DNA of 64,000 nt from Dastarcus helophoroides (GCA_028583605.1 CM053331.1:10276857-10340856), one strand, 5' to 3'; positions 21,660 through 33,111 are shown, counted from the stretch's first letter. The notes: a model not told the origin generated them from the sequence alone. Translations and numbers: made by a program.

Positions 21660-22265
21660 TATTATTTGATAAATAATTTTTTTTTAAGGTTCCGTACCAT
21701 AAGAAGTAAAAAATGGAAACTTTATAATCTCACTCTCGTGTTTCTCAAAGGAAGGTTTTCCTCGAAAACTATGTAACGTAGAATTTTGAAATTTTGCACA
21801 GCGTTAGGTTTCGATGACCCACGTAAATGCCGCCAGCCGACGATTAGAAAAAGAAAATATTTTTTAGTAAAGCGGGGGGTTAATTTGATCTCCGAAAAAT
21901 CAAGTTTTACTTAATATATAGTTTGGGGTATCATTTTTAAGAGAGCTACCTCTAAGGATCCTAAAATATTTTTTTAAATAATTTTTGGTCCTTTCGCCTT
22001 AAATATATACAGCTCAAAATGTGTCAAATGTGAACACCCCTGTTCTCCAAGGTTTTTAAAGATAAAATTTAGATTTTAATAGGGTTAGTAGATATTGGGT
22101 TTTAAATTATCGGAAAACTGCAGGTTTTTTCGGCATCTTAATGGTTGTTGAGAAAAAAAATAGTTTGTGGAGAAATAGGTGCTTGCACTCCAAGGCGTTT
22201 TGATTCATATTTATTTAGCTGAAGGATAGAATGCAGATCAAATTTGTCTTTTATATTATTTTTTC
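21660..22265 (-). repeat. Left arm, outer part, of a large inverted repeat
   Basis: Read on the minus strand it matches, in order, 26425-26552 and then 29804-30265: TGCAAGCACCTA, CTCAACAACCATTAAGAT, AAAAAACCTGCAGTTTT, and finally TTTTCGAGGAAAACCTTC with GGTACGGAACCTT at the end. It lacks the hAT element present in the right arm and so provides the empty-site sequence CATTAAGATGCC. Confidence 0.8.
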
Positions 22266-22359
22266 CCACTCCCACCCGTATATTCACTGTTTTCTTTATA
22301 CCTTACGAGCAGGATAGATAGACCATATCAGTCTAGTAAACGGATATAATGAAAGTCGC

Positions 22360-22419
22360 GCCGTGATTGGTCGATTTCATATCCACACTAGTGTGGATAT
22401 GAAATTGACCAGTCACGGC
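22360..22419. repeat. 60-bp near-perfect palindrome
   Basis: The sequence starts GCCGTGATTGGTCGATTTCA and is centred on CACACT|AGTGTG at 22389/22390. The two 30-base halves differ at two positions only, and both differences would be G-U pairs in a transcript, so the RNA could pair along its full length. Confidence 0.9.
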
Positions 22420-22511
22420 ATGCGATAAAGACGAATGTCATTTTTAGATTCAGAATTATGCCATAGAATCTGTCAAACTGACTTCGGTATTTACCAAAGA
22501 AAATATTTAAA

Positions 22512-22592
22512 ATGAGTGCTTTTAGTGCTGAATCAGTAAACTTTATCCCAGCGGACATTTCTGAGGCTGCAAGTGAAATATTCAAGATATGA
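22512..22592 (+). CDS. 26-codon open frame, possible decayed recombinase N-terminus
   Basis: ATG at 22512 opens MSAFSAESVNFIPADISEAA followed by SEIFKI and a stop. The FIPADISEAASEI pattern is reminiscent of N-termini of tyrosine recombinase-like transposon proteins in insects, but the match is from memory of the general pattern and the peptide is short. It lies between the palindrome and the hairpin and so may belong to the same inserted element. Confidence 0.2.
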   Translation: MSAFSAESVNFIPADISEAASEIFKI

Positions 22593-22757
22593 TTACCTTA
22601 AAAATCAAATAGTAAATATGAATTTTGTTGCGATAAATTTATGACATTTCATTGACACATGGACACTATATAAAATATATTAGAAACTGCAACTGTCACA
22701 TGAAAAATTATTAATTTGCTAAATCGTATTTTAGTCTTTGATAGATCGTAGTCGTGG

Positions 22758-22897
22758 GAAAAAATACGCTGTACAACTCGAGCGGATTGTCCATATCGCA
22801 CTCGAACGATTGAGGCACTCCGCCTTCGGCGTCGTGCTCAAACTTCGTTCTCGTGCGATATGGACATCATATCCACTCTTGTTGCACAAACTACTAT
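22758..22897. repeat. ~140-bp imperfect hairpin with a TTCG loop
   Basis: The left arm contains TGTCCATATCGCACTCGAAC and the right arm GTTCTCGTGCGATATGGACA. The loop is GCC-TTCG-GC at 22822-22830. The outer arms (GCTGTACAACTCGAGCGGAT and its partner ATATCCACTCTTGTTGCACA) also pair. CG-rich for this window. Confidence 0.85.
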
Positions 22898-22904
22898 ATT
22901 TAGA

Positions 22905-23040
22905 TGAGTACTTTCGGAATTAGCACTAGTTTATTAAATCGCACGCAACACAATCATTACGGTTGGAATCGAAGATTTTAGCGCGATCCGAGGCAATCTC
23001 ATAAACTGTGTTAATCATCGACCTATTGCGAATTGCGAAT
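22905..23040 (+). repeat. Left arm, inner part, of the large inverted repeat
   Basis: GCACTAGTTTATTAAATCGC, TTTTAGCGCGATCCGAGGCA and TATTGCGAATTGCGAAT match the reverse complement of about 26287-26410. It runs directly into the Penelope-like open frame. Confidence 0.8.
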
Positions 23041-24980
23041 GAATGCTTTTTATCTCAGACAGAAGACTTAGAAAACTTAGAAAGTTAGAACAAAATACAC
23101 ATTCATTAAATAATAAGCAAAAACCTACCAAAATCCAGGAATTTTATAAACGCTTCGAAAATTTATCTGATGTAACATTTAGTAATGACGAAATCGAAAT
23201 CTTTAATAAAGGTTTAAAATATTGTCCTTCACCATGCTTCAAAAATACTGTAAAAGAAATTCTAGCAACTGATGCTGAAAGATCTTTTAGAATAAACAAT
23301 TCAAATTATGAGAAAATGCGGGTAATAAAATTAATTCAAAATCTCCAGAATAATCAATAACGTCAAATTGACAATTATGTCATTTCAAAATTAAAGACGA
23401 AAATATCCCAAAATAATCTAATATTAACCAAAGTACGCTTCCAAGAGATCCAACCAATAAATTTCAGGCTGATTTGAAAAAGACGATCTATAACACCAAA
23501 TAAGTCTTCACTGAAGCAGATAAGCGGTACACAATCATTAAAGATCCAGAAGCTCCAAAACTATACGGAACGGTAAAACTACAATAACAAAATTTACCAA
23601 TAAGACCTATTGTTTCCTGCACACAGGCTCCAAGTACAATTTTGGCAAATAAGTTAAACAAGATCTTGTTAAAGTATAATTATACTTTTAAATATACTAT
23701 TAAAAATTCTCAAGATTTATTATCAATACTCAAAGAACAAAATTTACCTCGCAAGCGCAAACTGGTTTCCGTTGATGTCACAAATAGGTTTTTACGTGTA
23801 CTACCTTAAGAATGCTTTACATTAATCAAATCATTTTTGGAAAGGAAAAACACAAATCCAAATTTAACAGCTGAGATAATTGAGTTGTTTCAGGGGTGCG
23901 TGAACCAAAATTATTTTACATTTGAATGAAAGCATTATTTGCAAAAGGAAGGTCTTCCAATGGGTAGTCCAATTTAACCCATCTTATCAAATATATTTAT
24001 GGATCATTTAGGAAACAAAATATTTAATTCTCATCAGTCGAGAAATATCCTCTTTTGGTATAGATATGTAGATAATATGTTACCTTCTTTTCTGGGCTCT
24101 TCTAAGCAATTAGATAAATTTTAAGAATACATTAATAGCCCACATTCGAATATTATATTTACTGCATAAATTGAAAAGGAAAAAAAAATATTTTTTTTGG
24201 ATTTAATCATATTAAAGAAGTCAGATGAATTAGAATTTTTAATTTATATAAAACCTTCGCATACAGACGTTACAATTCCAACTGATTCGTTACATCCAAT
24301 TTCACGCAAATTGGCAATATACAAATCGATGATAAATTGAGCTTACATGGTACCAATCAATGAAGAAAATTTTAATCGAGAAATTAAGATAATTAAACAA
24401 ATATCTTATAGCAATGGATTTTCTCAAAATACAATTAATAGATTAATATTTAAAAACGAACATAAATTAGCTATCAATTGTATTTTTCCTAAACAACCAA
24501 ACACAAAGACAGACTATTTTGCTATTACATATTTTGGAAACACCTCTAAAAAGATAAGTAACATAATTTCTCATACATCTTAAGCGATATCTAGCTTTAA
24601 ATCATATAATTCGTTAAGTAACATGATATTCAACGCAAAAGAAAAACTCCACAACTTGGTAAATCTGGTATTTATAAATTGAATTGCTCTGTCTACATAG
24701 GTCAAACATCACGTAATTTTCACATTAGGTGTAGCGAACATCTTGCTGCCTTCAGAAATAAACATCCAGAAAGATCAAATTTTGCAAAGCATTTATAAGA
24801 AACACAACATAAACTACATGCGCGAACCCAGTAGAAGTATTACATATTTGTAAACTTAATTTCTTGGAAGCCATAGAAATTCGCAAATATTTACAATCTA
24901 GTACATTTACACCTATGAACGAACAGCTTAATTTTCCGAATATACCTTTAATTGAAGCTTTGGATGAGAATTCGGATTAG
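23041..24980 (+). pseudogene. Penelope-like retroelement (RT plus GIY-YIG endonuclease), decayed
   Basis: Order of pieces: an N-terminal region with FSNDEIEIFNKGLKYCPSP (ORF at 23043-23360); RT words YGTVKL and PIRPIVSCTQAPSTILANKL; LVSVDVTNRFLRV; LQKEGLPMGSPI and NIFMDHL; FWYRYVDNML, the catalytic motif with the second Asp changed to Asn; FFLDLIILKK; HPISRKLAIYKSMI. A C-terminal GIY-YIG domain follows (CSVYIGQTSRNFHIRCSEHL), and the protein ends NIPLIEALDENSD, stop at 24978-24980. This arrangement is diagnostic of Penelope-like elements. About ten in-frame stops and at least one frameshift show it is dead, although the order is intact. It lies in the loop of a large inverted repeat and is followed by a hammerhead-like motif. 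Confidence 0.92.
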
Positions 24981-25044
24981 ACGGAATATTCGCAGGAGTC
25001 TGTGATACATAGAGCGTGTTAGTATAGCAACGGTTAAACAAATT

Positions 25045-25096
25045 GCTGGTTTAACCGCCGATGATGCAGTAATGCGAAACCTGGTCCGGTGTTAGC
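25045..25096 (+). ncRNA. Hammerhead ribozyme-like motif downstream of the Penelope-like ORF
   Basis: The core reads CCGATGA (25058-25064; the consensus is CTGATGA, so U4 is C). A short stem II GCA/TGC (25066-25068 with 25073-25075) has a GTAA loop and one extra T at its base. GAAAC follows (25076-25080), then a minimal stem III of two pairs with a CTG loop, then GTC with predicted cleavage after C25086. Stem I pairs ACCG (25054-25057) with CGGT (25087-25090), and GCT (25045-25047) with AGC (25094-25096). Minimal type I hammerheads are an established feature of Penelope-like elements, which supports the call. The core substitution would be expected to impair activity. Confidence 0.55.
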
Positions 25097-26284
25097 AAAT
25101 ATTTATCGAAACATTGTGGAATTTTTAATATCTGTTGCTTTTTAATCGTTAATAAAGTTTAATAGTTATGAATATTTATAATTAATAAGTAATTATGGAT
25201 TTCTAGTTTAGTACTAATTAGGCACTTTGGTATAAATTCCAAAAGCAAGCTTGACTCCAGCCACTCTTAACAGTCAATTATTTTAGTATAGTGTTTTAGT
25301 ATAGTGTTAATTAACAATGTTGCAATGAGGGAAAATTACTTTCTACAATTTGAACATTTAAGTGCCTAATTAATTAGTTGTTAGGGTCGTTTCTCAGCAA
25401 AAAATTCCAATAGTTGGATTGTATGTAACGTCTCGGTTGCAAAACTTTGCGAAACTAAAATTCATGTAATAATTCCTAAGAAGAGTATAAGCATGTTTTG
25501 AACAGAATGTTCGTCTTTAAATTTGTCTTTGGGTTGTACAAAACGACCAACTATCATTTTAGCACGATTTTAAATATAACTGATCCTCAAATTATGATCG
25601 CGTTATTTATATCCTAGATATTATAATGCAAAATAAACGGGTTAATTTTAGATGTATAATAAAAGAACTTTTTCATTTTATTCTTGAACCAGGACATCGC
25701 GTTGAGAGAATCCATTTTAATGTGAATGGTATGTCGCGCGCAAATTACCGGAGTACATGTCATAAATTTGTCCATAACTGCATTTTATCAAAAATTACCG
25801 AACATTGTCAGCACTTGTAATAATTTTGTCACGCGAAGATATAGTACATGTATGTTATGTACTATAATGGGCATTTATGTACCGGACTAATGGATATTCA
25901 TTTGGAATTCGTTAAAGGTCTATAAAAATTTATACACCTATAAATTTCAAAATATTGGGCAAATCGTAGAGATAATAAAGCTATTTATAAAACTTTTGCT
26001 CTAATTCACTTATCTCCGAATATTTTCAGTTTCAATTATTTTTCTTTCTATGTCAACTTAATAACTCGGCCAAGAGCGAGTTGGGCTCGTACAATTAGGC
26101 TTCCATACCAGTTATTGCAGTGTCAGTAGACCAAATTAAATCATTTTTATTTATGAATGAATTTAAAATTGTCCAAATTTGCTTGTGTTATGATTAAAAA
26201 ATAAAACAAATTGCCCATTTTGAAATATGCACACTATTTTTTTGCAACCAATCCAAATATTGATGGAACTGATAACTGTGTTGA
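25097..26284. other. Penelope-like 3' flank and AT-rich DNA, no gene seen
   Basis: A short inverted pair (CTAATTAGGCACTT at 25214 and AAGTGCCTAATTA at 25360) brackets about 160 bp and may be a tiny MITE. A 64-codon frame at 25626-25820 shows nothing recognisable. Confidence 0.4.
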
Positions 26285-26552
26285 TAATGTCTGATTCGCA
26301 ATTCGTAATAAGTCGATGACTTACACAGTTTAGGAGATTGCGTTGGATCGCGCTAAAATGTTCGATTCCCACCGCAATTACTACGTTGCGCGAACTAGTG
26401 CTACCTCCGAAAATGTCCTCTAAATGAAATAATGTAAAAGACAAATTTGATTTGCCTTATGTTCTTCAGTTAAATCAAGTTTTTTATTTAAGCCTTGAAA
26501 TGCAAGCACCTACTTCCCATCAAATAATTTTTTTCTCAGCAACTATTGAAAT
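26285..26552 (-). repeat. Right arm, inner part, of the large inverted repeat
   Basis: The reverse complement matches 22905-23040 and then 22200-22265 (AAATTTGTCTTTTA, CTGAAG). Unlike the left arm it is continuous here, showing that 22266-22904 is an insertion. It is then broken by the hAT element at 26553. Confidence 0.8.
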
Positions 26553-29500
26553 CAGGGCTTCGAACCGGAACTGAACCAAAAACCGGAAACCGAAAAAACC
26601 GTTATTTTTATCGGAACGAAAACCGAAACAGAACCGGGAAAAATAACGGTTTATTTCGGTTCATATGTTCTTAAAATAATTATTACTTTAACCTAAAGTT
26701 TGTGGTTTTTTTTAGAAACTTCCTTTTCAAAATTTAACTCAACTTCATGCAACTTTCATCTCAAAATTATGAGTTTACTTTAAAAAACATTTTTTGTGAA
26801 AGTTGAATTAGAAACTTACAATTTCCATGCTTTTTAAGAAAATGTTGATTTTATTCTCAAAATTTCAAGCCAAATTTAATTATAAGTTGTGTAACTTGAA
26901 TGTTCTTTTTTGAAAATTTTTGGCCATTTTTTGAAAATTGGACCTTTTTCTCGAAATATTTCTTTTTTTTTCGTAAAATTTCGAGTTTAAAATAAAAATT
27001 TTATGTTCTGTTGTAAATTTGGACTAAAGCAGTAGAAGCACAGGTTCCTAGCAGTTTTATTTGCAAATTCAAATTTTTCTGAAAATTCCAACTTTTTCTT
27101 CAGAACAAAAACTCAACATTTGGTTTTTTTCTAAAACTTAAATTTTTCTTTTATAATCTGATACCTCTCTTTTTTGAAGTTATTAACAAAAATTTCAAGT
27201 TTTCTTGACTTTTTTCCTTCAAATTTCAATATGCCAATTTTGTTCCCGAAATCTCAAATTCTATTAATTTTTTTACGATGCCAACTTTCTAAGACTTCCC
27301 AGGATTTGGCTTTTTTTCTCAAAATTTTCGATTATATCTCGCTATTTCTAATTTTTCCTAGAAATTGGTAATTTCAGTCAAAATTTCAAGAGAAAAATAC
27401 AACATTTATATTCCAATATAAATCCGCGATCTTGAAATTGAGGTCGAAATTTTGAAAGTAAACTTGGAACAGTGACATGTTAGAAAATGTCTAATTTAAA
27501 CTTCCAATTTTTATCTGGTTTTGTTTACGCTATATTTGACTTTTTTCTTCAAATTTTGACTTCGTCTTCAAAGCTGCGATTTTTTTTCAGATTGTTTTGA
27601 ATTTAGGCAGCTTTAGAATCGAAATATAGTTAAGTCTTGAGTTTGTTTTGTAGAATTCGTTGAAAATTTAAAAATTTGTAATTTGGAAAATTAGATTCTT
27701 CAAAAAATAAAAAAAACTCTGGAACAAGCGAATTTTGAAAAAATGTCGAACTTGAAAAAAAATGAAATTTTGAAGAAAACTTCAAATTTTGAATGAAGCC
27801 ATACTTAACTTCGAAAAAAGTCCAAATTTTGATGATAAAAGGTACAAATTTTCAAAAAAAGATTAAAATCCTGAAAAAATTCAAAGATTTCAAATAGTCG
27901 CAATTTCGGAAAAACCATTGAAATTTCCAAAAAAGTGACAATTTTCGGAAAAAAGTCGGAGTTATCAAAAAAAGAAGTTAAAACTTCGAGAAATAGTAAA
28001 AAGTTTGAGTTAAAGTGGAAATTTTCAAAAAAATGGTAAAGGTTAAAAGTGTTTCAAGACTATTATATTACAAAAAAACAAAATTTTTAAAAAAATCGAA
28101 ATTTTGAGAAAAAAACTTTGTGTCAATTTTTTTACAAGAAATTGAAATTTTAAATAAAAGAGGAAATTTTCCAAATAAAATCAAATTCTGAAAAAGTTAC
28201 AGCTTCGAGAAAAAGTCGAAATTTTGATGCTAAAAGGTCGAAATTTTCAAAACAAATCTAAATTCTGAAAAAGGTTCGAAAATATTAAAAATGTCGAAAT
28301 TTTGAGATAAATTTAATTTCTCAAAAAAAAACAAAAATTTAAATAAAAGTTGAGTTTACTACATAGAAGTCAAAACTTCAAGAAAAAGTCGAAATTTAAA
28401 AAAAATCTCAGTTTTCAAAAAAGATCCAAACTTTGAGAAATTGTCAAAAGTTGGGCCAAGGAGAAAATTTAAAAAAACAGGGTAGAACTTTTTAAAAGTT
28501 ACATCACTAAATTTACAGAAAATATTAAAATGTTGAAAAATTAACAATTTTGAAAAAAGATTATGTGTAAACATTTTCAAAAAATTCAGAATTTGGAAAA
28601 TAAATTAAAATGCTAGAGAAAGGTCAAACTGAAAAAGTCTTACGATTAATAAAATGAATAAATATTTGAAAAAAGTGTAAACTAAAAAAAAAGAACATTT
28701 GAATTTCAAAGTTTTCAAAATATAAGAACGAAATGCCTTAAAGAAATCAAAAAATGTTTAAAAATTTTCAATAAAAATCGAACGCTGACTTCAAAAAGTA
28801 ATCCTATTTAGAAAGTCAAAATTTTAAGAAAAAGTAAAAATTTTGAAAAAAGTCGAAGAGAGAGTGGACATTTACAAAAGGTTAAAACTTTCAAAAAATT
28901 AAAATTCCTAAAAATTGAAATATTTTGCAAAAATCGAATTTAAAAGGTGTGCAATAAAATTAAAATTTCGAGTCTAAAGTTGCAAAAATGGTCAAATATT
29001 TACAAAAATAAGGTCAAACATTCGAACTTCGAGATCAATTTAAAATATTCAAAAATATTTAAAATTTTCAAAAAATAAAATAGTTAACAAGGACAAAAGT
29101 TATAAAAAAAGTAAAATGTAAAAAATTAAAATATATCAAAATAGGACTGAATTTTGAGGAATGTGGAATATTCAAAAAATTAAAATTTTGAAAAAAGTCA
29201 AAATTTTCAAAATCAAGATAAAATTTCGGGAAAAAAAATGAAATTTTGGAAGCCCAATAGGAAAAGATCGACTTTGTGAAAGAGTGGGTTTTTATTATTG
29301 AAATTTTCGAAATAAGTCAAAATTTTCAATAAAAATTGAATTCTTCAGAAGAGTCGAAACTTTCAAAAAAGTAACCAAGGATTCCTTTCTCTTTTTTCAC
29401 CTAGGCGAAAGCGCGGATATCAGCTAGTTTTTGTATATAAAGTTCGGGGGTCTTATGAAGCTTGAAATCAAAATGAACCCAGAATTCAGAGTTTCAGCGT

Positions 29501-29803
29501 GAAATTTTTAAACTCGAAAAATCGAGAAATATTTTCTTTAAATTTTAAATATTACCAGAGTAGTTATATCCTGTAATATTTAAAAAAGGAGGGAGGACAT
29601 TTCCTAAATTATGTTAGAAAATCAAATTTTAAATCAGATAAAAACTCTTAAAAAATTAAAAAATGAGTTATCCGGAACTGAACCGAAAACTGGAAAAAAC
29701 CGCTATTTTTGTCGGAACGAAAACCTGAACGGAACCGATATGATTTTTTTCCCGAAACGAAAACCGAAAACCGGAACGAAAAAAATAGTGGTTCGATGCC
29801 CTG
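26553..29803. mobile_element. Non-autonomous hAT-like element carrying satellite DNA
   Basis: The termini are 14-bp inverted repeats with one mismatch, CAGGGCTTCGAACC (26553) and GGTTCGATGCCCTG (ending 29803). Both are followed inward by runs of ACCGGAAC/ACCGAAAAC words typical of some hAT elements. Flanking 8-mers ATTGAAAT (26545-26552) and ATGGCGAT (29804-29811) are degenerate duplicates of ATTAAGAT, the sequence at the matching empty position in the left arm (reverse complement of about 22125-22150). The 3251-bp interior has no transposase and is mostly AT satellite. Confidence 0.85.
26700..29370. repeat. Satellite block inside the hAT element, switching strand near 27660
   Basis: 26700-27600 is pyrimidine-rich (TTTTTCTCAAAATTT) and 27700-29370 is purine-rich (GTCGAAATTTTGAAAAAA). 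The two halves are imperfect inverted copies of the same unit, so the element interior is itself a giant foldback. Confidence 0.85.
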
Positions 29804-30265
29804 ATGGCGATATCGAAAAAACCTGCAGTTTTACGATAATCTATGGCCCAATATCTACTATTAAAATTTAAATTTTATCTTTAGAAACCTATGAAAACAG
29901 GGGGTTTGGGCACGTGGTCATTTCTGATACATTTTGGGCTGTATATTTATGATGATTGGATCGAAAATTATTTAAAAAAAATAGGATCTTTAGATGTATC
30001 TCTTTCGATTGATACCACACACGATATATTAACTAAAACTTGATTTTGCGAAGATCAAATTAATTCCCCGTTTTATTATAAAATATTTTCTTTCTCTAAT
30101 TGTTGGCTATCGTTATTTGCGTGGGTCATCGAGAACTAACGTTGTACATCATTTCAAATTTTTACTTTATATAGTTTTCAAGGAAAACCTCTTTGTGACA
30201 GACAGACGGACCGACGCGAATGTGGGATTGTAAGGGTTCCGTCTTTTTCTATTAAGAGTATGGAA
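29804..30265 (+). repeat. Right arm, outer part, of the large inverted repeat
   Basis: Continues the arm after the hAT insertion: AAAAAACCTGCAGTTTTACG, GCTGTATATTTATGATGATT, GCGTGGGTCATCGAGAACTA, TTTTCAAGGAAAACCTCTTT, GACAGACAGACGGACCGACG and a GGAATCCTAAAA end. It matches 21660-22200 in reverse orientation throughout and 20995-21135 at its end. Confidence 0.8.
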
Positions 30266-31000
30266 TCCTAAAATTCGCTTAATTGGTTTTATAAATTTAT
30301 AAATTTCTCAAAAATTAATATTTCTTCATACATGTTCGAGATTAAAATTGGATTTGAGTTTCGACCGAAACCGCTGCCCAAACTATTTTTTTATGGTCGA
30401 ATTGGCCAAATTCAAGACCACGATCGCTCTCTAATTTTAAATTAGGAATCGACTCCGTCGCCGTTTGCAACAGTCTTGAAAATATTAACAACTTTCTAAA
30501 TAAAAAAGTGACGTTAAAGATCTGTAAGCTTGAAACATGTTGATCGAAATTTCTCATAACAACGTTAATTGGTTTACGTCTGATTTAATTGCATATTACG
30601 ATGACATTTGACTTTTGATTTTATTTAAACTCATAGCAACGCACGAGGTATTCATGAATGAGTTCATTTTAGAAAATGTTCTAAAATAAACTTACGAGCA
30701 CACGTAGTTATTCGCAAAGCAGTGTTTAATGCATCATGATTTATAATGAAACAGTTTTGTACTTAATTTGCTCGCAGCAATGGTGCCCAAATTTAAAATT
30801 GATTGGGCAGGTTAAAAATTTTAGGCGAACCACAAAGGTGAACAAAATAGACAAACGGATAAATAAATAAAAAGCACAGAACTGAGGTGAAAAGAAACAA
30901 TTTGCAAAAGTCCGACTTCTGTCAGAGAATTTAAATTTAGAGGAAAATTTTTAGAAAAAACTCGTGTTTAAGATCAGAATGCTAAGATTAAAGTGAAAAC
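30266..31000. other. AT-rich stretch, no gene seen
   Basis: A 71-codon minus-strand open frame at 30342-30557 lies in slightly less AT-rich DNA but shows no recognisable motif. Confidence 0.4.
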
Positions 31001-32700
31001 TCTTAGAATTTTTTCACATAAACTTCCAGGTTTTCTTTTGAAATTTTGACTACTTTGTTAAAACTGATTGTGAGAGTTAAGAATTTCAATATTTCAAGGA
31101 AATATCTGAAAAGGGAAAAATTGATAAATTTTTGTCCAATCAAAGATCAATTTTTAAAAAAATAAACTAGATACAAATTTCAACTTTTTCTAGTAATTCT
31201 GAACTACCGATTTCTGAGAAAAAGTTCTTTGGGACATTTAAATTTAAAGATTATCAAATATCCAGAAAAAAAATCATAATTTTTGGAAAAAGGTTATTTT
31301 TTAAGGTTGAGGTTAATATTTTAGAAAAAAATTATATAAACGGTAAGCAGGAAATGCATTACCGATCCCCACATATTGGAATTTCGCACGATTTTACGGG
31401 ACTATTTCCGCATGTCAATCGTGCGGGATCCCTCGGTATTTGCCAGAATATGTAGGGGATCTCTTAAAATTAAAATAAAAAAAAGAAAGAAAATATTTTC
31501 CAAAGAAATTTCTTCTAGAAAATTTTAACCTTGAATGGGTTTCAAAATGATTTCCTAAGTTGATGTGTAACTTAGGAACTGATTTCTTTTTATTTCATAT
31601 TTCTTTGACTTTTCACTTTTTTCCGAAAATTTCGTCAAAAATTTGGACTTTTTACAACAAATGATCACTTTTTATTTCTAAATTTCGTTCTGGAACTATA
31701 AAAACTTTACACATTCACTGCAATTTACAACATTTTGATTTTTTTAATTTTTATTTTCTTCTACTAACTGAATTTAAATTAGAATATTTTCCATAAACTG
31801 TAAATTCTCTTTCCAAATTTTGGCTTTTTTAGAAATGTTCAATTTTTTTCCAAAATGGAGACTGAATGTCGACATTTAGTTTTCTTTTTTAAAGTTTTGG
31901 GTTCCCATTTTTGATTTCTCCTAACATTTTGTATTTAAAGTCAAATTTTTGACTTTCTCCAAACAATTGGATATTTTTCTTTTTTGAAAGCTCTACAGGG
32001 TGATCCAATTTAAGTCTTCAGCGTCCAAACTTTTGCGAAAAGTTTTACTCTTTACAGCAATTGCTAGCTTAATGTTTTTTTTAAATGCAAAATTTTAATT
32101 TTTCCCCGAGATTAAATTTCTTTTTGTCACTTCAACTTTAATATCAAGCTTAATATGTTAAAGATTTTTTATAAATTCTGATTTTTTTCTCTGCCACTTT
32201 TACTTTAAATTGGAAATTTAAAAAAAATCGTTACAAATTCCAAATGTTTTACTTTTTCCAAGAATATATATTTTAATATTTTTTTTACATTTTGAATCAG
32301 ACGTCGAAAGTTTAACTATTGCATGAGATTTTGGAGGACTGGGTTTAATAACATTATTTTTGGTCAAGTTTTTCGTTCGAAGTTTTGAATTTTTTTTGGT
32401 GCAGTTTTTACTATTCACTAAATTTTCAGTTTGAAACAAAAATGTGCGTTTTTTCTTCATTTTTTCTAATTTCAACAGTTTAATTTTTTAAAACATTTTT
32501 TAATACTGATTTCGGTATTTTTTAAATTTCTCGCTTTTTTCTAAAAAAGCTTGAATTCGAGTTTATGGTCGGTAAATTTTTGATACTTTAAAATTCAGAC
32601 TTTTTTCCTAAAATATTGATTTAACACAAAATTTTTCCCTTAAAATGTTGAATTAAATTATTGCTTTTTTGCTTCATTTAATCCCATTTGAAAATTTGTA
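31001..32700 (-). repeat. Highly degenerate satellite, mostly pyrimidine-rich strand
   Basis: Weaker and more diverged than other blocks, but TTTTTCCAAAATTT-type units predominate. A small palindromic element (31364-31462) interrupts it. Confidence 0.6.
31364..31462. repeat. Small palindromic element
   Basis: GATCCCCACATATT (31364) pairs with AATATGTAGGGGATC (about 31446-31460), and CGCACGATTTT pairs with AATCGTGCG inside. It is about 100 bp, non-coding and GC-richer than its surroundings; a MITE-like hairpin. Confidence 0.65.
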
Positions 32701-33111
32701 TATTCTGATGACACGATACTTTATTCTCGAGATTTTTGCCTCCTGCGAGATCCTGCAAAATCTACTACGCAGAATCAGGACGAATCAGGACTCCTGCAAA
32801 TACCTGGATTGAAATTTTGTTGCGTGATTGCGCTCCCTAGCTGTAAGTTTAAATGAGAAATTCTAAGAAAACTGTTAACATTTCAAAACAAAAAACCAAA
32901 TTTTGACAAAAAGATTATAAAATTATTTTAAATTTTTGTAGACATTTTGAAATTTTTAGAAAATTTAGGGGACATTTCGAGGTAATTTCAAAAATTTTAT
33001 TATGTCATTAAAATCCCAATTTTAAACTTGAAATTTTTATTTGTCCTGAAAAAAGAAACTTAAATTATGGGAGAAAAAACTGAAAATTTTTCACATGGTC
33101 TAAATTTTGTT

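Larger units (their letters stand above)
22266..22904. mobile_element. Insertion splitting the left arm, with palindrome, mini-ORF and hairpin
   Basis: This roughly 640-bp segment interrupts the arm: flanking arm sequence continues at about 22905 with TTTCGGAATTAGCACTAGT, matching the reverse complement of 26398-26416. It contains a 60-bp palindrome (22360-22419), a 26-codon open frame and a roughly 140-bp hairpin (22758-22897). Boundaries are approximate and no convincing target duplication was fixed. It is probably a non-autonomous transposon. Confidence 0.5.
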
